Shown here one piece after another: positions 46,234 to 56,113 of a stretch of DNA of 64,000 nt. Where the stretch lies: positions 1 to 64,000 of the forward strand of contig NZ_BPIG01000001.1 of NCBI RefSeq assembly GCF_026003995.1. Direction: 5' to 3'. The notes below the pieces were generated by a model, which saw only the letters and a list, made by a program, of their open reading frames with translations, was not told the origin of the DNA and searched no databases. The stretch's first letter is position 1. Every line of letters starts with the position of its first letter. This DNA is from Tepidiforma sp. (lineage in GTDB: Bacteria; Chloroflexota; Dehalococcoidia; Tepidiformales; Tepidiformaceae). Made by a program: the position numbers and the translations under genes.

Positions 46234-47586
46234 CTACCGGGTGAGCGCGACCGGCTCCTCCCTCGGGAGCGCCCGCCGCGATGGGATGTTCAACGTATCG
46301 CGCTGATCGTACAGCCGCATGATCGTAGCCGCGAGCTTGTGCGGGTCGTGCCGGTAACGGTTCTCTTCCGCGACGACGTCCGCCTCCACGAGCCGGATGC
46401 CCGGGTGCGCCCGCAGCGCTTCGTTCGAAACCTTCACCGCCTCGGCATGCCATGCCTCCGGCAGCGCCGGCGCGATGTTGTTGTTCGCCACCACCACCTG
46501 CACGATGCCCTGTCCCGCGTGCCGTTCGAGCGCCTCCACGTGCTCCGCCACGCCGAACCCGTCCGTCTCCCCGTGCTGGGTCGCCACGTTGCAGACGAAC
46601 ACCCGCAGCGCCGCGGTCTGCTGGAGCGCCTTCCGGATGCCTTCGACCAGCAGGTTCGGCAGCACGCTCGTGTACAGGCTGCCGGGGCCGATGACCACCA
46701 TGTCCGCATCGAGAATCGCCCGCACCGCGTCGGGGTGAGCCTCCGCGTCGGGTGGGTTCAGGTACACCTCGCGGATCGCCGCCCCCCGCTCGGTGATGTT
46801 GTGCTCGCCGTGGACCACCTCGTTCTCGTGCGTCCGCGCGCTCAGCGTCACGTCCTCCAGCGTCGAGGGCAGGATCGTCCCGCGCACGTTGAGGACGCGG
46901 CTCGCTTCGTGGATCGCCGCCTCGAAGTTCCCCGTCACCTCCGACATCGCCACGATGAACAGGTTGCCGAACGAGTGGCCCTCCAGCCCGGCACCGTTCG
47001 TGAACCGGTACTGGAAGAGCTTCGTCATGAGCGGCTCCGCCTCGGCCAGCGCCGCGATGCACTGCCGCAGGTCGCCCGGGGCCACCACGCCGAACTCCTG
47101 CCGCAGCCGGCCGGTGCTCCCGCCGTCGTCCGCGACGGTCACGATGGCGGTGAGGTTGCTCGTGTAGTTCTTCAGGCCCCGCAGCAGCGTCGAAAGGCCG
47201 GTGCCGCCGCCGATGGCCACGATCTTCGGCCCGCGGCTCAGGAACCGCTTTGCATAAATCGCCTCGGCAAGGTTCTGGTCCCGCCAGTCCGGCCGGATGA
47301 AGGCGTACAGCAGCGACTGGTTCAGCTTGTAGACCGCGAGGCTCACCGTCCCCAGCGAGGCCGTGATGAACAGCAAACCGCGCATCCACCGGGGGATGAA
47401 CTGCAGCGTCAGGTAGTAGAAGATGCCCGGCAGCGGCGCCTGCAGATACGCCTCCCGCAGCATGTAGGCGAGCCCCAGCCCCATCAGCACGACGCCGAAG
47501 AGCAGCAGCACCAGCCACCGCTTGATGTGCATGCCCGGGTAGAGCCACTTCAGCGCTGAGTGGTCCCGGACCTTGCGCCACGTCAT
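46234..47586 (-). CDS. YvcK/CofD-like protein with N-terminal membrane domain
   Basis: A 450-residue protein. Two or three N-terminal membrane segments (about residues 25-105) precede a YvcK/CofD domain starting KIVAIGGGTGLSTLLRGLKNYTSNLTAIVTVADDGGSTGRLR. GPGSLYTSVLPNLLV is also conserved. YvcK proteins bind UDP-GlcNAc and influence carbon flow and cell-wall synthesis. The membrane extension is common in some phyla and fits a wall-related role. ATG 47586 is chosen over 47604 because an extended -10 ends eight bases before it. Confidence 0.85.
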   Translation of the reverse strand: MTWRKVRDHSALKWLYPGMHIKRWLVLLLFGVVLMGLGLAYMLREAYLQAPLPGIFYYLTLQFIPRWMRGLLFITASLGTVSLAVYKLNQSLLYAFIRPDWRDQNLAEAIYAKRFLSRGPKIVAIGGGTGLSTLLRGLKNYTSNLTAIVTVADDGGSTGRLRQEFGVVAPGDLRQCIAALAEAEPLMTKLFQYRFTNGAGLEGHSFGNLFIVAMSEVTGNFEAAIHEASRVLNVRGTILPSTLEDVTLSARTHENEVVHGEHNITERGAAIREVYLNPPDAEAHPDAVRAILDADMVVIGPGSLYTSVLPNLLVEGIRKALQQTAALRVFVCNVATQHGETDGFGVAEHVEALERHAGQGIVQVVVANNNIAPALPEAWHAEAVKVSNEALRAHPGIRLVEADVVAEENRYRHDPHKLAATIMRLYDQRDTLNIPSRRALPREEPVALTR

Positions 47587-47594
47587 AGCCGGCA

Positions 47595-47603
47595 AGTATA
47601 CCA
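47595..47603 (-). promoter_or_regulatory. Extended -10 promoter of yvcK, probably leaderless
   Basis: TGGTATACT on the minus strand (TGN plus TATACT) ends eight bases before ATG 47586, so transcription should begin at or within a base or two of the start codon. No matching -35. Confidence 0.5.
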
Positions 47604-47632
47604 CCGGGGGTCGATATCGTTCGGGCAGTTGA

Positions 47633-49105
47633 TCATTTCTTCAGCTCCCGTTCCAGCAGCTCCTGCACCACCTGCGCGTTCGCCCGCCCCCGCGTCTCCC
47701 GCATCACCTGGCCGATGAGGAACTTGACGGCCGTCTCCTTCCCCGCGTGGTAATCCGCCACCGCCTTAGGGTTCGCCGCGATCGCCTTCCGGACCAGCCC
47801 CGCAAGCTCATCCTGCCCGCCGATCTGGGCCAGGCCCTGCCGTTCGATGATCGCCTGCGCGCTCTCGCCGGAGGCGACCATCTGGTCGAACACCTCCTTG
47901 CCGACGAGCGCCGTTATGGCGCCGCTGGCCACCTGCTCGATCAGCCCCGCCAGCGCAGCCGGCTCGAGCGGGAACCGGTCGATCTCCGCCTGGTTCGCGT
48001 TCAGCCAGCGCGCCACCTCGCCCAGCATCCAGTTCGCCGCCAGCTTCGCCCGGCGCGCCTCGTCGCCGCTCAGCGCGGCCATCAGCTGCTCGAAGTACTC
48101 TGCCCGCGGCCGCTCTTCCGCCAGCGTCGCCGCTTCGTAGGCGCTCAGCCCGAGCGCCCGGTAGCGCTCGACCTTCGCCGCCGGCAGCTCCGGCATCCGC
48201 GCGCGCACCCGCTCCACGAACGCCGCGCTCAGCCGCAGCGGCGGCAGGTCGGGCTCGGGAAAGTAGCGGTAATCGTGCGCGTGCTCTTTGCTCCGCTGGC
48301 TCAGCGTCGCCTGCCGCTCGTCCGACCAGCCGCGGGTCTCCTGCTCGATCCGCCCGCCCGCCTCCAGCACCCCGATCTGGCGCTTCGCCTCGAAGACCAG
48401 CGCGTCGTGCACGGCCCGGAAGCTGTTCATGTTCTTGATTTCGACCTTCGTGCCGAAGGCGGTGTCGCCGCGCCGCCGCACCGAGATGTTCGCGTCGCAG
48501 CGGAAGTCGCCCTCCTCCATGTTGGCATTGCTGACGCCGATGTAGCGCAGCACCTGCCGCAGCCGGACGAGGTACTCGCGCGCCTCGGCGGCGCTCCGGA
48601 TGTCCGGTTCGCTCACGATCTCCATCAGCGGCGTCCCGGAACGGTTGACGTCGATCAGGCTGTACGGCTCGCCGGTCACCGGGTCCACCCGGTGGAGCAG
48701 CCGCGCCGTGTCCTCTTCCATGTGCACGCGCGTGATGCCGACCCGCCGCCGCTCGCCGTCGACCTCCACCTCGAGCCATCCCTCCCGGCAGATCGGCAGG
48801 TCGTACTGCGAAATCTGGTAGCCCTTCATCAGGTCCGGGTAGTGGTAGTTCTTCCGGTCGAACTTGCTGAACGGCGCGATAGAACAGTTCAGCGCCAGCC
48901 CCGTGAGGACGATGTCCTCGATCGCCTTCTCGTTGATGACGGGCAGGACGCCCGGCATCCCGAGGCAGACCGGGCAGACGTGCGTGTTCGGCTCCGCCCC
49001 CGAGTAGTCGGCGCTGCACCCGCAGAACATCTTGCTGGCGGTCTTGAGCTGGCAGTGCACTTCGAGGCCGATGACGACCTCGTAATCAGTCGCGATGGCG
49101 GTCAC
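47633..49105 (-). CDS. gatB: Aspartyl/glutamyl-tRNA amidotransferase subunit B
   Basis: A 490-residue Gat[24 protein letters not shown] begins it; zinc cysteines lie in MFCGC and [29 protein letters not shown] and [12 protein letters not shown] are characteristic, and a YqeY-like C-terminal domain follows. It transamidates misacylated Gln/Asn tRNAs. GTG start 49105 follows GGAGGGAAGTGC. gatA and gatC are not adjacent. Confidence 0.95.
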   Translation of the reverse strand: MTAIATDYEVVIGLEVHCQLKTASKMFCGCSADYSGAEPNTHVCPVCLGMPGVLPVINEKAIEDIVLTGLALNCSIAPFSKFDRKNYHYPDLMKGYQISQYDLPICREGWLEVEVDGERRRVGITRVHMEEDTARLLHRVDPVTGEPYSLIDVNRSGTPLMEIVSEPDIRSAAEAREYLVRLRQVLRYIGVSNANMEEGDFRCDANISVRRRGDTAFGTKVEIKNMNSFRAVHDALVFEAKRQIGVLEAGGRIEQETRGWSDERQATLSQRSKEHAHDYRYFPEPDLPPLRLSAAFVERVRARMPELPAAKVERYRALGLSAYEAATLAEERPRAEYFEQLMAALSGDEARRAKLAANWMLGEVARWLNANQAEIDRFPLEPAALAGLIEQVASGAITALVGKEVFDQMVASGESAQAIIERQGLAQIGGQDELAGLVRKAIAANPKAVADYHAGKETAVKFLIGQVMRETRGRANAQVVQELLERELKK

Positions 49106-49136
49106 GCACTTCCCTCCGCCGTGTGGCCACCTCCCG

Positions 49137-49142
49137 AGTATA
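49137..49142 (-). promoter_or_regulatory. Candidate -10 box (TATACT) of gatB
   Basis: TATACT on minus, 31 bases before the GTG start; leader about 25 bases including GGAGGG. Same hexamer as in front of yvcK, the ThDP gene and the CBS gene. Confidence 0.45.
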
Positions 49143-49196
49143 GGCGCGGGCCCGGCAACGGGTAACCGGGGGAATGCCGGATCTCGAACCCCGCCA

Positions 49197-50003
49197 TCAC
49201 ACGCCGGCCGCCTTCAGCCCGAGCCGCACCGCGACGAGGATGAGCGCCCCCGCCAGCGCGCGGAGGATGATGCCGCCGTGGAGCCGGTGCGCCAGCCGCG
49301 CCCCGACCTGCGCGCCGGGAATCGCCCCGGCAGCGAGCAGCAGCGCCTCCGCCAGCGCCCGGTCCCAGCCCAGCACGCCCTGTGCGAAATGCACCGCCGT
49401 CCCCTCGGCCGCCATGAACATCAGCACGAAGTGCGACGTCGCCGCCGCGATGTGCACCGGGAAGTGCAGCATCGTCGCCATGATCGGCACGTGGATGATG
49501 CCGCCGCCGATGCCCAGCAGGCTGCTGATGAAGCCCACCGCCGTGCTGATCAGCACGCCCTTCCAGAGGTGGTACGAATAGGTGAACGTGTTGCCGTGGA
49601 TGTCCCGGATGGTCCGCCGCACCACGCCCCGCCCCTGCACCGGCGGCACGATCGCCTGGTTGTGCCGGCGGATGAGCAGGTAGAGCCCCACCCCCGCGAG
49701 CAGCAGCGCGAATATCGCATCGAACAGCCGCCGTGGCACGTAGCCGACCGCGATCGCGCCGGCCACCGCCCCCGGGAACGTGCCGATGATGAACCACCAC
49801 GCCGAGCGGAAGTCGATCCGCTTCTGCAGCCCGTACGCCAGCGACCCCGATGCCGCATTCGCACACACGACGAGCAGCGAAATCGCCGTGATCTGCTCCG
49901 GGTCCTTGTCCGGGTACACGAGCAGGAGGACGGGCACGAGGACGAACCCGCCGCCAGCCCCGACCAGCGTGCCGAACGCACCTACGGCGAACCCGAGCAG
50001 CAC
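49197..50003 (-). CDS. TSUP (TauE/SafE) family membrane transporter
   Basis: A 268-residue membrane protein with about eight helices and the duplicated GxxGxGGGxxxVP motif ([17 protein letters not shown] and [14 protein letters not shown]). TSUP proteins export or import sulfite, sulfoacetate and related anions. Start taken at GTG 50003, though the hydrophobic reading is open slightly further. A second family member lies at 56872-57675. Confidence 0.85.
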   Translation of the reverse strand: MLLGFAVGAFGTLVGAGGGFVLVPVLLLVYPDKDPEQITAISLLVVCANAASGSLAYGLQKRIDFRSAWWFIIGTFPGAVAGAIAVGYVPRRLFDAIFALLLAGVGLYLLIRRHNQAIVPPVQGRGVVRRTIRDIHGNTFTYSYHLWKGVLISTAVGFISSLLGIGGGIIHVPIMATMLHFPVHIAAATSHFVLMFMAAEGTAVHFAQGVLGWDRALAEALLLAAGAIPGAQVGARLAHRLHGGIILRALAGALILVAVRLGLKAAGV

Positions 50004-50092
50004 GAGAAGGGGGTCGGTCGGCTCCAGGGCGGTCCCTCGCGAATCCGTTACCTCGAGTTTCGCCCTTCCGCGCGGACCGGTCTACCGGCCAA

Positions 50093-51889
50093 TCACACCG
50101 GGATGCCGCCCTCGTCGGCGTAGTCGCCCCGCCGCCCGAACGCCCGGCCGCGGAGCCGGTCGAACATCCCGCCGAGCCGGTCCTGCAGGTGCGCCCAGCG
50201 CCGCTCGATGCGGCCCCGGAGCCAGCCCCGCGTCGAGCCCGTCTCCCGATACCGCGCGTACCGCGCTTCCAGCCGCCGCTTCGGCCGCATCCGCCGCAGG
50301 CGCGCCAGCTCGCGGACCAGCGCCCGCCGGAGCAGCGCCGCCGCTTCTGCGTGGTCGGTGTGCGCGCCTTCCCCCGGCTCCGGCACGGTGTGGTCGACGA
50401 TGCCCAGCCGCAGGCAGTCGTGCGAGGTCAGCCGCAGCCGCTCCGCGACCTCTGCCGGCCCGCCTTCGAGCACCGCCGCCGCGTCCTCCGGCCGGACCAC
50501 TTCGTAGACGGCGTTATCGAGCATGAGCACCCGGTCGGCCGCCGCCATCGCCATCGCCGCTTCGGAATTCCCTTCGCCCGTGATGACGGCCACCGTCGGC
50601 GAGGCTGCGCTCAGCATCGCCGCCATGCACCCGGCGATCGCGGCGCCCTGCCCCGCCTCTTCCGCTGCCAGCGACGGGTCGGCGCCCGCCGTATCCACCA
50701 GCGTCACCACCGGCAGCCCGAGCCGCGACCCGAGCCGAATCGCCCGCTCCGCCTTCCGGAAGCCGGCGGGCCCGATGAGCCCGCTCTGCTCGCCGCCGTG
50801 CGGCCGCACCTGCCCGACGAACACCGCTGCCTCGCCGTCCAGCGCGCCGATGCCCGCCACGATGGCGGGGTCATCCGTCCCGCTCCGGTCGCCATGCAGC
50901 TCGAAGAACGCGGTGGTCATCCGCGCGATGAACTCCCGCGCGGTCGGCCGCTTCTCGTGGCGCGAAAGCTGCACCTGCTGCCAGGCCGGCCGCGGCGTGT
51001 GGTGGACGTGGCCCGGCCGCGCCCCCTGCCCGGCGTTCGCGCCGTTCTGCCGGTCCAGCAGGTCCAGCAGACCCGCCAGCGTGTCCCGCAGTTGCGGCCG
51101 CGCCACCACCGCATCGATCAGGCCGTGCTGCAGGTGCGCTTCCGAGGTGTGCGCCCCCTCCGGCAGCCCGTTCTTCGCCGATTCCTCCAGCGCCCGCAGC
51201 GCCGCATACCCGACGAGCGCGTTCGGCTCGGCGACCAGCACGTCGGCGAGGTTGATGAAGCCCGAATACGCCGACCCCGTCGTCGGGTCCGTCAGCACGC
51301 AAAGGTACGGCAGCCCCTGTTCGCGGTGGCGTTCGATGGCGACGGCGATCCGCGGCCCCTGCATCAGGGCGAGCAGCCCCTCCTGCATCCGGGTCCCGGA
51401 CGTCGAGCAGACGAGGACCACCGGCAGCCGCCGCGAGGCCGCGCGTTCGAACGCCCGCGCCAGCCGTTCGCCCGCTGCCACGCCGATCGACCCGCCGAGG
51501 AACGCGAAATCGACCACGCCCACGACGACGTCGTGGCCGCCGATGGCGCCCCGGCCCGTCACGGCCGCCTCGGTCAGGCGCGTCCGCCGCTGCTCCTGGA
51601 TGACCCGCGACCGGTACGAATACCGCTTGCTCCCGGGGAACGAGAGCGGGTCGATCGCCGAGACGGCGCGGTCGTCCTCGTGGAAGGTGCCGAGGTCGAG
51701 CAGCGTGGCGAGCCGCTCCTGCGCCGTCAGGTGGAAGTGGAACCCGCAGGCGTGGCACACCCGGAACCGTTCGTACAGCCGCGAGCCTTCGAGGTTCGCC
51801 CCGCACGAGAGGCACCGCTCCGGCTGCCGTTCGGGTTCGCTCCGCGGGGCCTCCTCGCCCCGCCGCAGGATGCTTCGAATCCCTTTCAC
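50093..51889 (-). CDS. Fused acetyl-CoA carboxylase carboxyltransferase (AccD-AccA)
   Basis: A 598-residue fusion. The N-terminal AccD half has the zinc ribbon CLSCGANL...CHACGF (Cys26, 29, 45, 48) and the crotonase-like GSIGVAAGERLARAFE / STSGTRMQEG core. The AccA half starts near residue 310 and contains HGDRSGTDDPAIVAGIG and VDTAGADPSLAAEEAGQGAAIA. Together they transfer carboxyl from biotin to acetyl-CoA, giving malonyl-CoA for the fatty-acid genes downstream in coordinates. Biotin carboxylase and carrier genes are not in the window. Confidence 0.93.
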   Translation of the reverse strand: MKGIRSILRRGEEAPRSEPERQPERCLSCGANLEGSRLYERFRVCHACGFHFHLTAQERLATLLDLGTFHEDDRAVSAIDPLSFPGSKRYSYRSRVIQEQRRTRLTEAAVTGRGAIGGHDVVVGVVDFAFLGGSIGVAAGERLARAFERAASRRLPVVLVCSTSGTRMQEGLLALMQGPRIAVAIERHREQGLPYLCVLTDPTTGSAYSGFINLADVLVAEPNALVGYAALRALEESAKNGLPEGAHTSEAHLQHGLIDAVVARPQLRDTLAGLLDLLDRQNGANAGQGARPGHVHHTPRPAWQQVQLSRHEKRPTAREFIARMTTAFFELHGDRSGTDDPAIVAGIGALDGEAAVFVGQVRPHGGEQSGLIGPAGFRKAERAIRLGSRLGLPVVTLVDTAGADPSLAAEEAGQGAAIAGCMAAMLSAASPTVAVITGEGNSEAAMAMAAADRVLMLDNAVYEVVRPEDAAAVLEGGPAEVAERLRLTSHDCLRLGIVDHTVPEPGEGAHTDHAEAAALLRRALVRELARLRRMRPKRRLEARYARYRETGSTRGWLRGRIERRWAHLQDRLGGMFDRLRGRAFGRRGDYADEGGIPV

Positions 51890-51904
51890 GCTGGCTCCAG
51901 TCTA

Positions 51905-54373
51905 TCAGGCCTCGTCATCCGCGCCCTCGCGCGCCAGCACCCGCCGCGAATCGCCCTCCTCCCGCGGCCCGACGATGCCCTCCGCCTCCAGCATCTCGAG
52001 AATCTTCGCCGCCTTCAGGTAGCCCACCCGGAGCCGCCGCTGCAGCAGCGCCGGCGAAATCCGCTGGTGCTTCGCTGCCAGCGCCCGCGCCTGGATGACC
52101 GCCGGGTCGTCCTCCTCCACCGCGATGTCCGCATCGCCGCCGTTCTGCGCCGCCAGCGCCTCCTCCAGCAGCGCGTCGGCCGTCTCCGGCGCCAGCGCCC
52201 GGAACCGGTCGTCCTTCCAGAACGTCACCAGCCGCTCCACTTCCGCGTCCGACAGGTACACACCCTGGATGCGAATCGGCTTCCCGGCATCGCGCGGCAG
52301 GTAGAGCATGTCGCCCCGGCCCAGCAGCTTCTCCGCGCCGCCCATGTCGAGGATCGTCCGCGAGTCCGTCTGCGACGTCACCGCGAACGCGATCCGGGTC
52401 GGGAAGTTCGCCTTGATGAGGCCGGTCACGACATCGACCGACGGCCGCTGCGTCGCCACGATGAGGTGGATGCCCGTCGCGCGCGCCAGCTGCGCCAGCC
52501 GGCAGATCAGCTTCTCCACCTCGAAGGGCGCCGCCATCATCAGGTCCGCCAGCTCGTCGATGATCACCACCCAGTACGGCAGCTTCTTCAGCGTCCGCGG
52601 GTGCTTGTTGTACCCCTCGATGTTCCGCACGCCGAGCTCGGCGAACTTCTTGTAGCGCGCCTCCATCTCCCCGACGACCGCCTGCAGCACCCCGACCACC
52701 TTGTCCATGTCCACGATGACTTCGCTGAAGGCCATGTGCGGGATGCCCGAGTACCCGACCAGCTCCACCCGCTTCGGGTCCACCATCACGAACCGCACGT
52801 CGTCCGGCGTGGCGTTCATCATGATGCAGGCGATGATCGCGTTCATGCAGACGCTCTTGCCCGAGCCCGTCGCCCCGGCGATGAGCAGGTGCGGCATCGC
52901 CGCGAGGTCGGCCACCACCGGCGCCCCCGCCACCCCCTTGCCCAGCGCGATCGCGAGCTTCGACTTCCGCGCGACCTCCGCGAACTCCTTCGTCTCCATC
53001 ACGGACCGCAGCGTCACCACCGTCGCGCTGTCGTTCGGCACCTCGATGCCGACGATCGCCCGGCCCGGCACCGGCGCTTCGATGCGCAGGCTCGGGGCCG
53101 CAAGCGCCAGCGCGAGGTCGTTCTGCAGCGCCGTGATCTTGTTCACCCGCACCCGCGTCCGCGAGACCTCGACCCGCTCCGTCCGCGGGCGGCCGTCCGG
53201 CCCGAGCAGCGGCTTGCCGTTCTCGTCCCGCAGCGGCACGTCCTTGTAGCGCACCTCCCAGCCCGGCTCGACGCCGAACTGCGTCACCGTCGGCCCTTCG
53301 TTGATCTCCACCACCGTCGCATCGACGCCGAAGCTCGCGAGCGTATCGACGATGAGCTGCGCGCGGGCGGCGTTGTCGTGCCGGCGGCTCGCGCTCGGCT
53401 GCGGCGGGTTCAGCAGCTCCATCGCCGGCAGGTGCCAGCCGCTCCGCGTCTCGAGCGGCAGCCCGAGCTGCTCCGGCTCGCCCGGCTCCTCTTCCGCCGA
53501 CGCCTCCGCGCTCCCTTCAGGTCCGAACGCCGACGGCAGCTCCTCCTCGGCGGCCGGCGGCGCAGGCTCCTCGGCTGGCACCTCCGTGAACGCCGCCGCC
53601 GCGCCGACGCCCACCGGCGATGCCGGTGCGCCCGGCTCGATCCGCGGCCGGAACACCACCGGCGGCGGCTCCAGCGAGGGCCCGGCGGGCTGCAGCCGGC
53701 CGTACTCCGCCGCCCCGATGACGACCTCCTCCTCCCGCTCGGGCCGCCGGAAGATGAACGCAATCCACCGCCCGGCTGCCGCCGCGGCCCGGTGCGGCAG
53801 CCGCCGCTCCCACGCCTCCTGCAGCCAGAGCGGGACGTGCACCGCCACCCACCGGGTCGGACCTGGCGCCAGCAGCGCCGCCGCGATGATGAACAGGCTC
53901 AGCCAGGCGACCTTCCCGAGCAGCCCGGCCACCAGCAGCTGGCCGAACCGCCCGCCGAGGCTCACCTCCGCAAACTCCACCGTCCCGATGCGCCACTGCG
54001 CCTCGTTCAGCCCGAGCAGCCCCCACGTGAACAGCCCCAGCGCGATGACGCCTGCCGTCCGCTGCACGAGCAGCCGCCGGTCGAGATACCAGCCGCGCCA
54101 GGTCACGACCGCGCCGTAGAGCGCCCATGCCGCCAGCACGATGAGCCCGAAGCCGATGCCCCGGAGGACGGCGTCCCGCGCCCGCTCGAGCGCCGCCGCG
54201 CCGTCGAACAGCGCAATCCAGGCAGCGAATGCCGCCACCGCCAGGGCGGCCGCCGCCTCTTTCCACCATCGCCGAAGGAGAGCGAACTGGCTTCGCCGCG
54301 CGCCCGCGCGGGAGCTCCGCTTCGCCGGCGTGCGCGCCGGGCGGGCCCGGCCCTTCGTCGTGCGTGCCGCCAT
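51905..54373 (-). CDS. ftsK: DNA translocase FtsK/SpoIIIE
   Basis: An 822-residue protein. Four N-terminal membrane helices (about residues 30-180), an acidic/proline-rich linker (about 190-330) and the motor domain follow one another. Walker A is GATGSGKSVC (near residue 500) and Walker B VVIIDELADLMM. The C-terminal winged-helix gamma domain includes RLRVGYLKAAKILEMLE. It pumps chromosome DNA through the closing septum toward the terminus. Intact, normal length. Confidence 0.95.
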   Translation of the reverse strand: MAARTTKGRARPARTPAKRSSRAGARRSQFALLRRWWKEAAAALAVAAFAAWIALFDGAAALERARDAVLRGIGFGLIVLAAWALYGAVVTWRGWYLDRRLLVQRTAGVIALGLFTWGLLGLNEAQWRIGTVEFAEVSLGGRFGQLLVAGLLGKVAWLSLFIIAAALLAPGPTRWVAVHVPLWLQEAWERRLPHRAAAAAGRWIAFIFRRPEREEEVVIGAAEYGRLQPAGPSLEPPPVVFRPRIEPGAPASPVGVGAAAAFTEVPAEEPAPPAAEEELPSAFGPEGSAEASAEEEPGEPEQLGLPLETRSGWHLPAMELLNPPQPSASRRHDNAARAQLIVDTLASFGVDATVVEINEGPTVTQFGVEPGWEVRYKDVPLRDENGKPLLGPDGRPRTERVEVSRTRVRVNKITALQNDLALALAAPSLRIEAPVPGRAIVGIEVPNDSATVVTLRSVMETKEFAEVARKSKLAIALGKGVAGAPVVADLAAMPHLLIAGATGSGKSVCMNAIIACIMMNATPDDVRFVMVDPKRVELVGYSGIPHMAFSEVIVDMDKVVGVLQAVVGEMEARYKKFAELGVRNIEGYNKHPRTLKKLPYWVVIIDELADLMMAAPFEVEKLICRLAQLARATGIHLIVATQRPSVDVVTGLIKANFPTRIAFAVTSQTDSRTILDMGGAEKLLGRGDMLYLPRDAGKPIRIQGVYLSDAEVERLVTFWKDDRFRALAPETADALLEEALAAQNGGDADIAVEEDDPAVIQARALAAKHQRISPALLQRRLRVGYLKAAKILEMLEAEGIVGPREEGDSRRVLAREGADDEA

Positions 54374-54448
54374 ACGACCTGCACTCCTCAGCTGCCGGCC
54401 GAAACCCCCCGCTGGCCCCGGCCACGCGCCCCCAGAATCTTTGCCGAC

Positions 54449-56107
54449 CTAGACCTCGACCGTCACGGTCAGCACCATCGGGCGCCTGCGCGTCTCATCA
54501 TAAAGGAACTTGCTGACCCCGTCCCTGATCCGGTTGTTGATGTCGCCGAACTCCGCGTAGTGCTCGGCCCCCTGCAGCGCCTTCGCCACCACCTCGCGCG
54601 TCCGCTCCGCGAGGTCCTCACGCTCTTCTAGGTCCACGAATCCCCGCGCCAGGATCTCCGCCGGCCGCTCCAGCGCGCCCGTCTGCTTGTCGACCGCCAC
54701 GATGACGACCACGACCCCGTCGGTCGAAAGGTGTGCACGGTCGCGCAGGATGTGCTGGTCCACGTCGCCGATGCCCAGCCCGTCGACGTACACGTAGCTC
54801 GCCGGCACGCGGTCGCCGAGCCAGGCCGCCTCCTCGTCGATCTCCAGCACGTCGCCGTCCGTGAGCACGAACGCGTTCCCCGCCGGCACACCGACCGACT
54901 CCGCCAGCCGCGCGTGCACCACGAGGTGCCGGTACTCCCCGTGGATTGGCACGAAGTACTCCGGCTGCAGGAGCCCCTGGATGATCTTCAGCTCCTCCCG
55001 GCTCGCGTGGCCGCGGACGTGGATGTTCGACACCCGGTTGTAGAGCACGTCGGCTCCCAGCCGGAACAGGTTGTCGACGTTCCGGTATACCGCTTGCTCG
55101 TTCCCCGGGATCGGCGACGCCGAGAGCACCACCGTGTCGCCCTTCGTGATCTGGATGTGCCGGTGATCGCCGTTCGCCATCCGGGTGAGCGCGCTCGTCG
55201 GCTCGCCCTGGCTGCCCGTCGTCACTACCACCAGCTTCGAGGGCGGCGTGTTCCGCATCTCTTCGACCCCGATGATCGTGCCCTCCGGCGCCTGCAGGTA
55301 GCCGAGCTGCCGCGCCATCGCCACGTTGTCGATCATCGACCGCCCGGTCACGAACACCTTCCGGTTGGTGAACACCGCCGCATCGACCACCTGCTGCACC
55401 CGCGAAATCAGCGACGCGAACGTCGCCACGATGACCCGCCCCGGCGCGTTCACCATGATCTGCTTCAGCGCCTCGCCGACGAGCTGCTCGCTCGGCGTGT
55501 AGCCGTCGACCTCGGCATAAGTCGAGTCCGCCATCAGCAGCAGGCAGCCCTCCGCGCCGATCTGCGCCAGCCGGATGAGATCCGTGTGCTGGTCCATCAC
55601 CGGCGTGTGGTCGAGCTTGAAGTCGCCCGTGTGCACCACCGGCCCGAGCGGCGTCCGGATGATCAGCCCGCAGGCATCCGGGATCGAATGCGCCACCGTG
55701 AAGAACTCCACCTGGAACACGCCGGCCTCGATGACCTGGCCCGGCTCCACCACGTGCGTCTTCGCCTTCTGCGCCAGCCGGTGCTCCTGCAGCTTCACCC
55801 GGATGAGCCCGTCGGTCAGCCGCGTGCTGTATACCGGCACGTCGAACTCCCGCAGGAAGTACGGCAGCGCCCCGACGTGGTCCTCGTGCCCGTGCGTCAG
55901 GAACACGGCCCGGACCTTCTCCTTCCGTTCGCGAAGGTACGTGAAGTCCGGGATGACGAGGTCGACCCCGAGCATCTCTTCCTCGGGGAACATCAGGCCG
56001 ACGTCGATCACGATGATGTCGTCGGCGTACTCCAGCACCATCATGTTGCGGCCGATTTCGCCCAGGCCGCCAAGGGGAATCACGCGAAGCGTCGTTTTCG
56101 AAGTCAT
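54449..56107 (-). CDS. rnj: Ribonuclease J
   Basis: A 552-residue metallo-beta-lactamase/beta-CASP nuclease. LTHGHEDHVGALPYFL holds the zinc ligands, LDHTPVMDQHTDL is a beta-CASP motif, and TGSQGEPTSALTRMA and VHVRGHASREELK-type segments (here IHVRGHASREEL) are RNase J-specific. It performs 5-prime exonucleolytic and endonucleolytic RNA decay. The C-terminal domain is present. Confidence 0.95.
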   Translation of the reverse strand: MTSKTTLRVIPLGGLGEIGRNMMVLEYADDIIVIDVGLMFPEEEMLGVDLVIPDFTYLRERKEKVRAVFLTHGHEDHVGALPYFLREFDVPVYSTRLTDGLIRVKLQEHRLAQKAKTHVVEPGQVIEAGVFQVEFFTVAHSIPDACGLIIRTPLGPVVHTGDFKLDHTPVMDQHTDLIRLAQIGAEGCLLLMADSTYAEVDGYTPSEQLVGEALKQIMVNAPGRVIVATFASLISRVQQVVDAAVFTNRKVFVTGRSMIDNVAMARQLGYLQAPEGTIIGVEEMRNTPPSKLVVVTTGSQGEPTSALTRMANGDHRHIQITKGDTVVLSASPIPGNEQAVYRNVDNLFRLGADVLYNRVSNIHVRGHASREELKIIQGLLQPEYFVPIHGEYRHLVVHARLAESVGVPAGNAFVLTDGDVLEIDEEAAWLGDRVPASYVYVDGLGIGDVDQHILRDRAHLSTDGVVVVIVAVDKQTGALERPAEILARGFVDLEEREDLAERTREVVAKALQGAEHYAEFGDINNRIRDGVSKFLYDETRRRPMVLTVTVEV

Positions 56108-56113
56108 GGGTTC

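Noticed and set aside
50189-54631. 1480-residue plus-strand ORF
   Set aside because: Antisense shadow of accDA and ftsK; composition is Arg/Pro/His-rich and no motif is present. GC-rich DNA rarely has stops in alternative frames.
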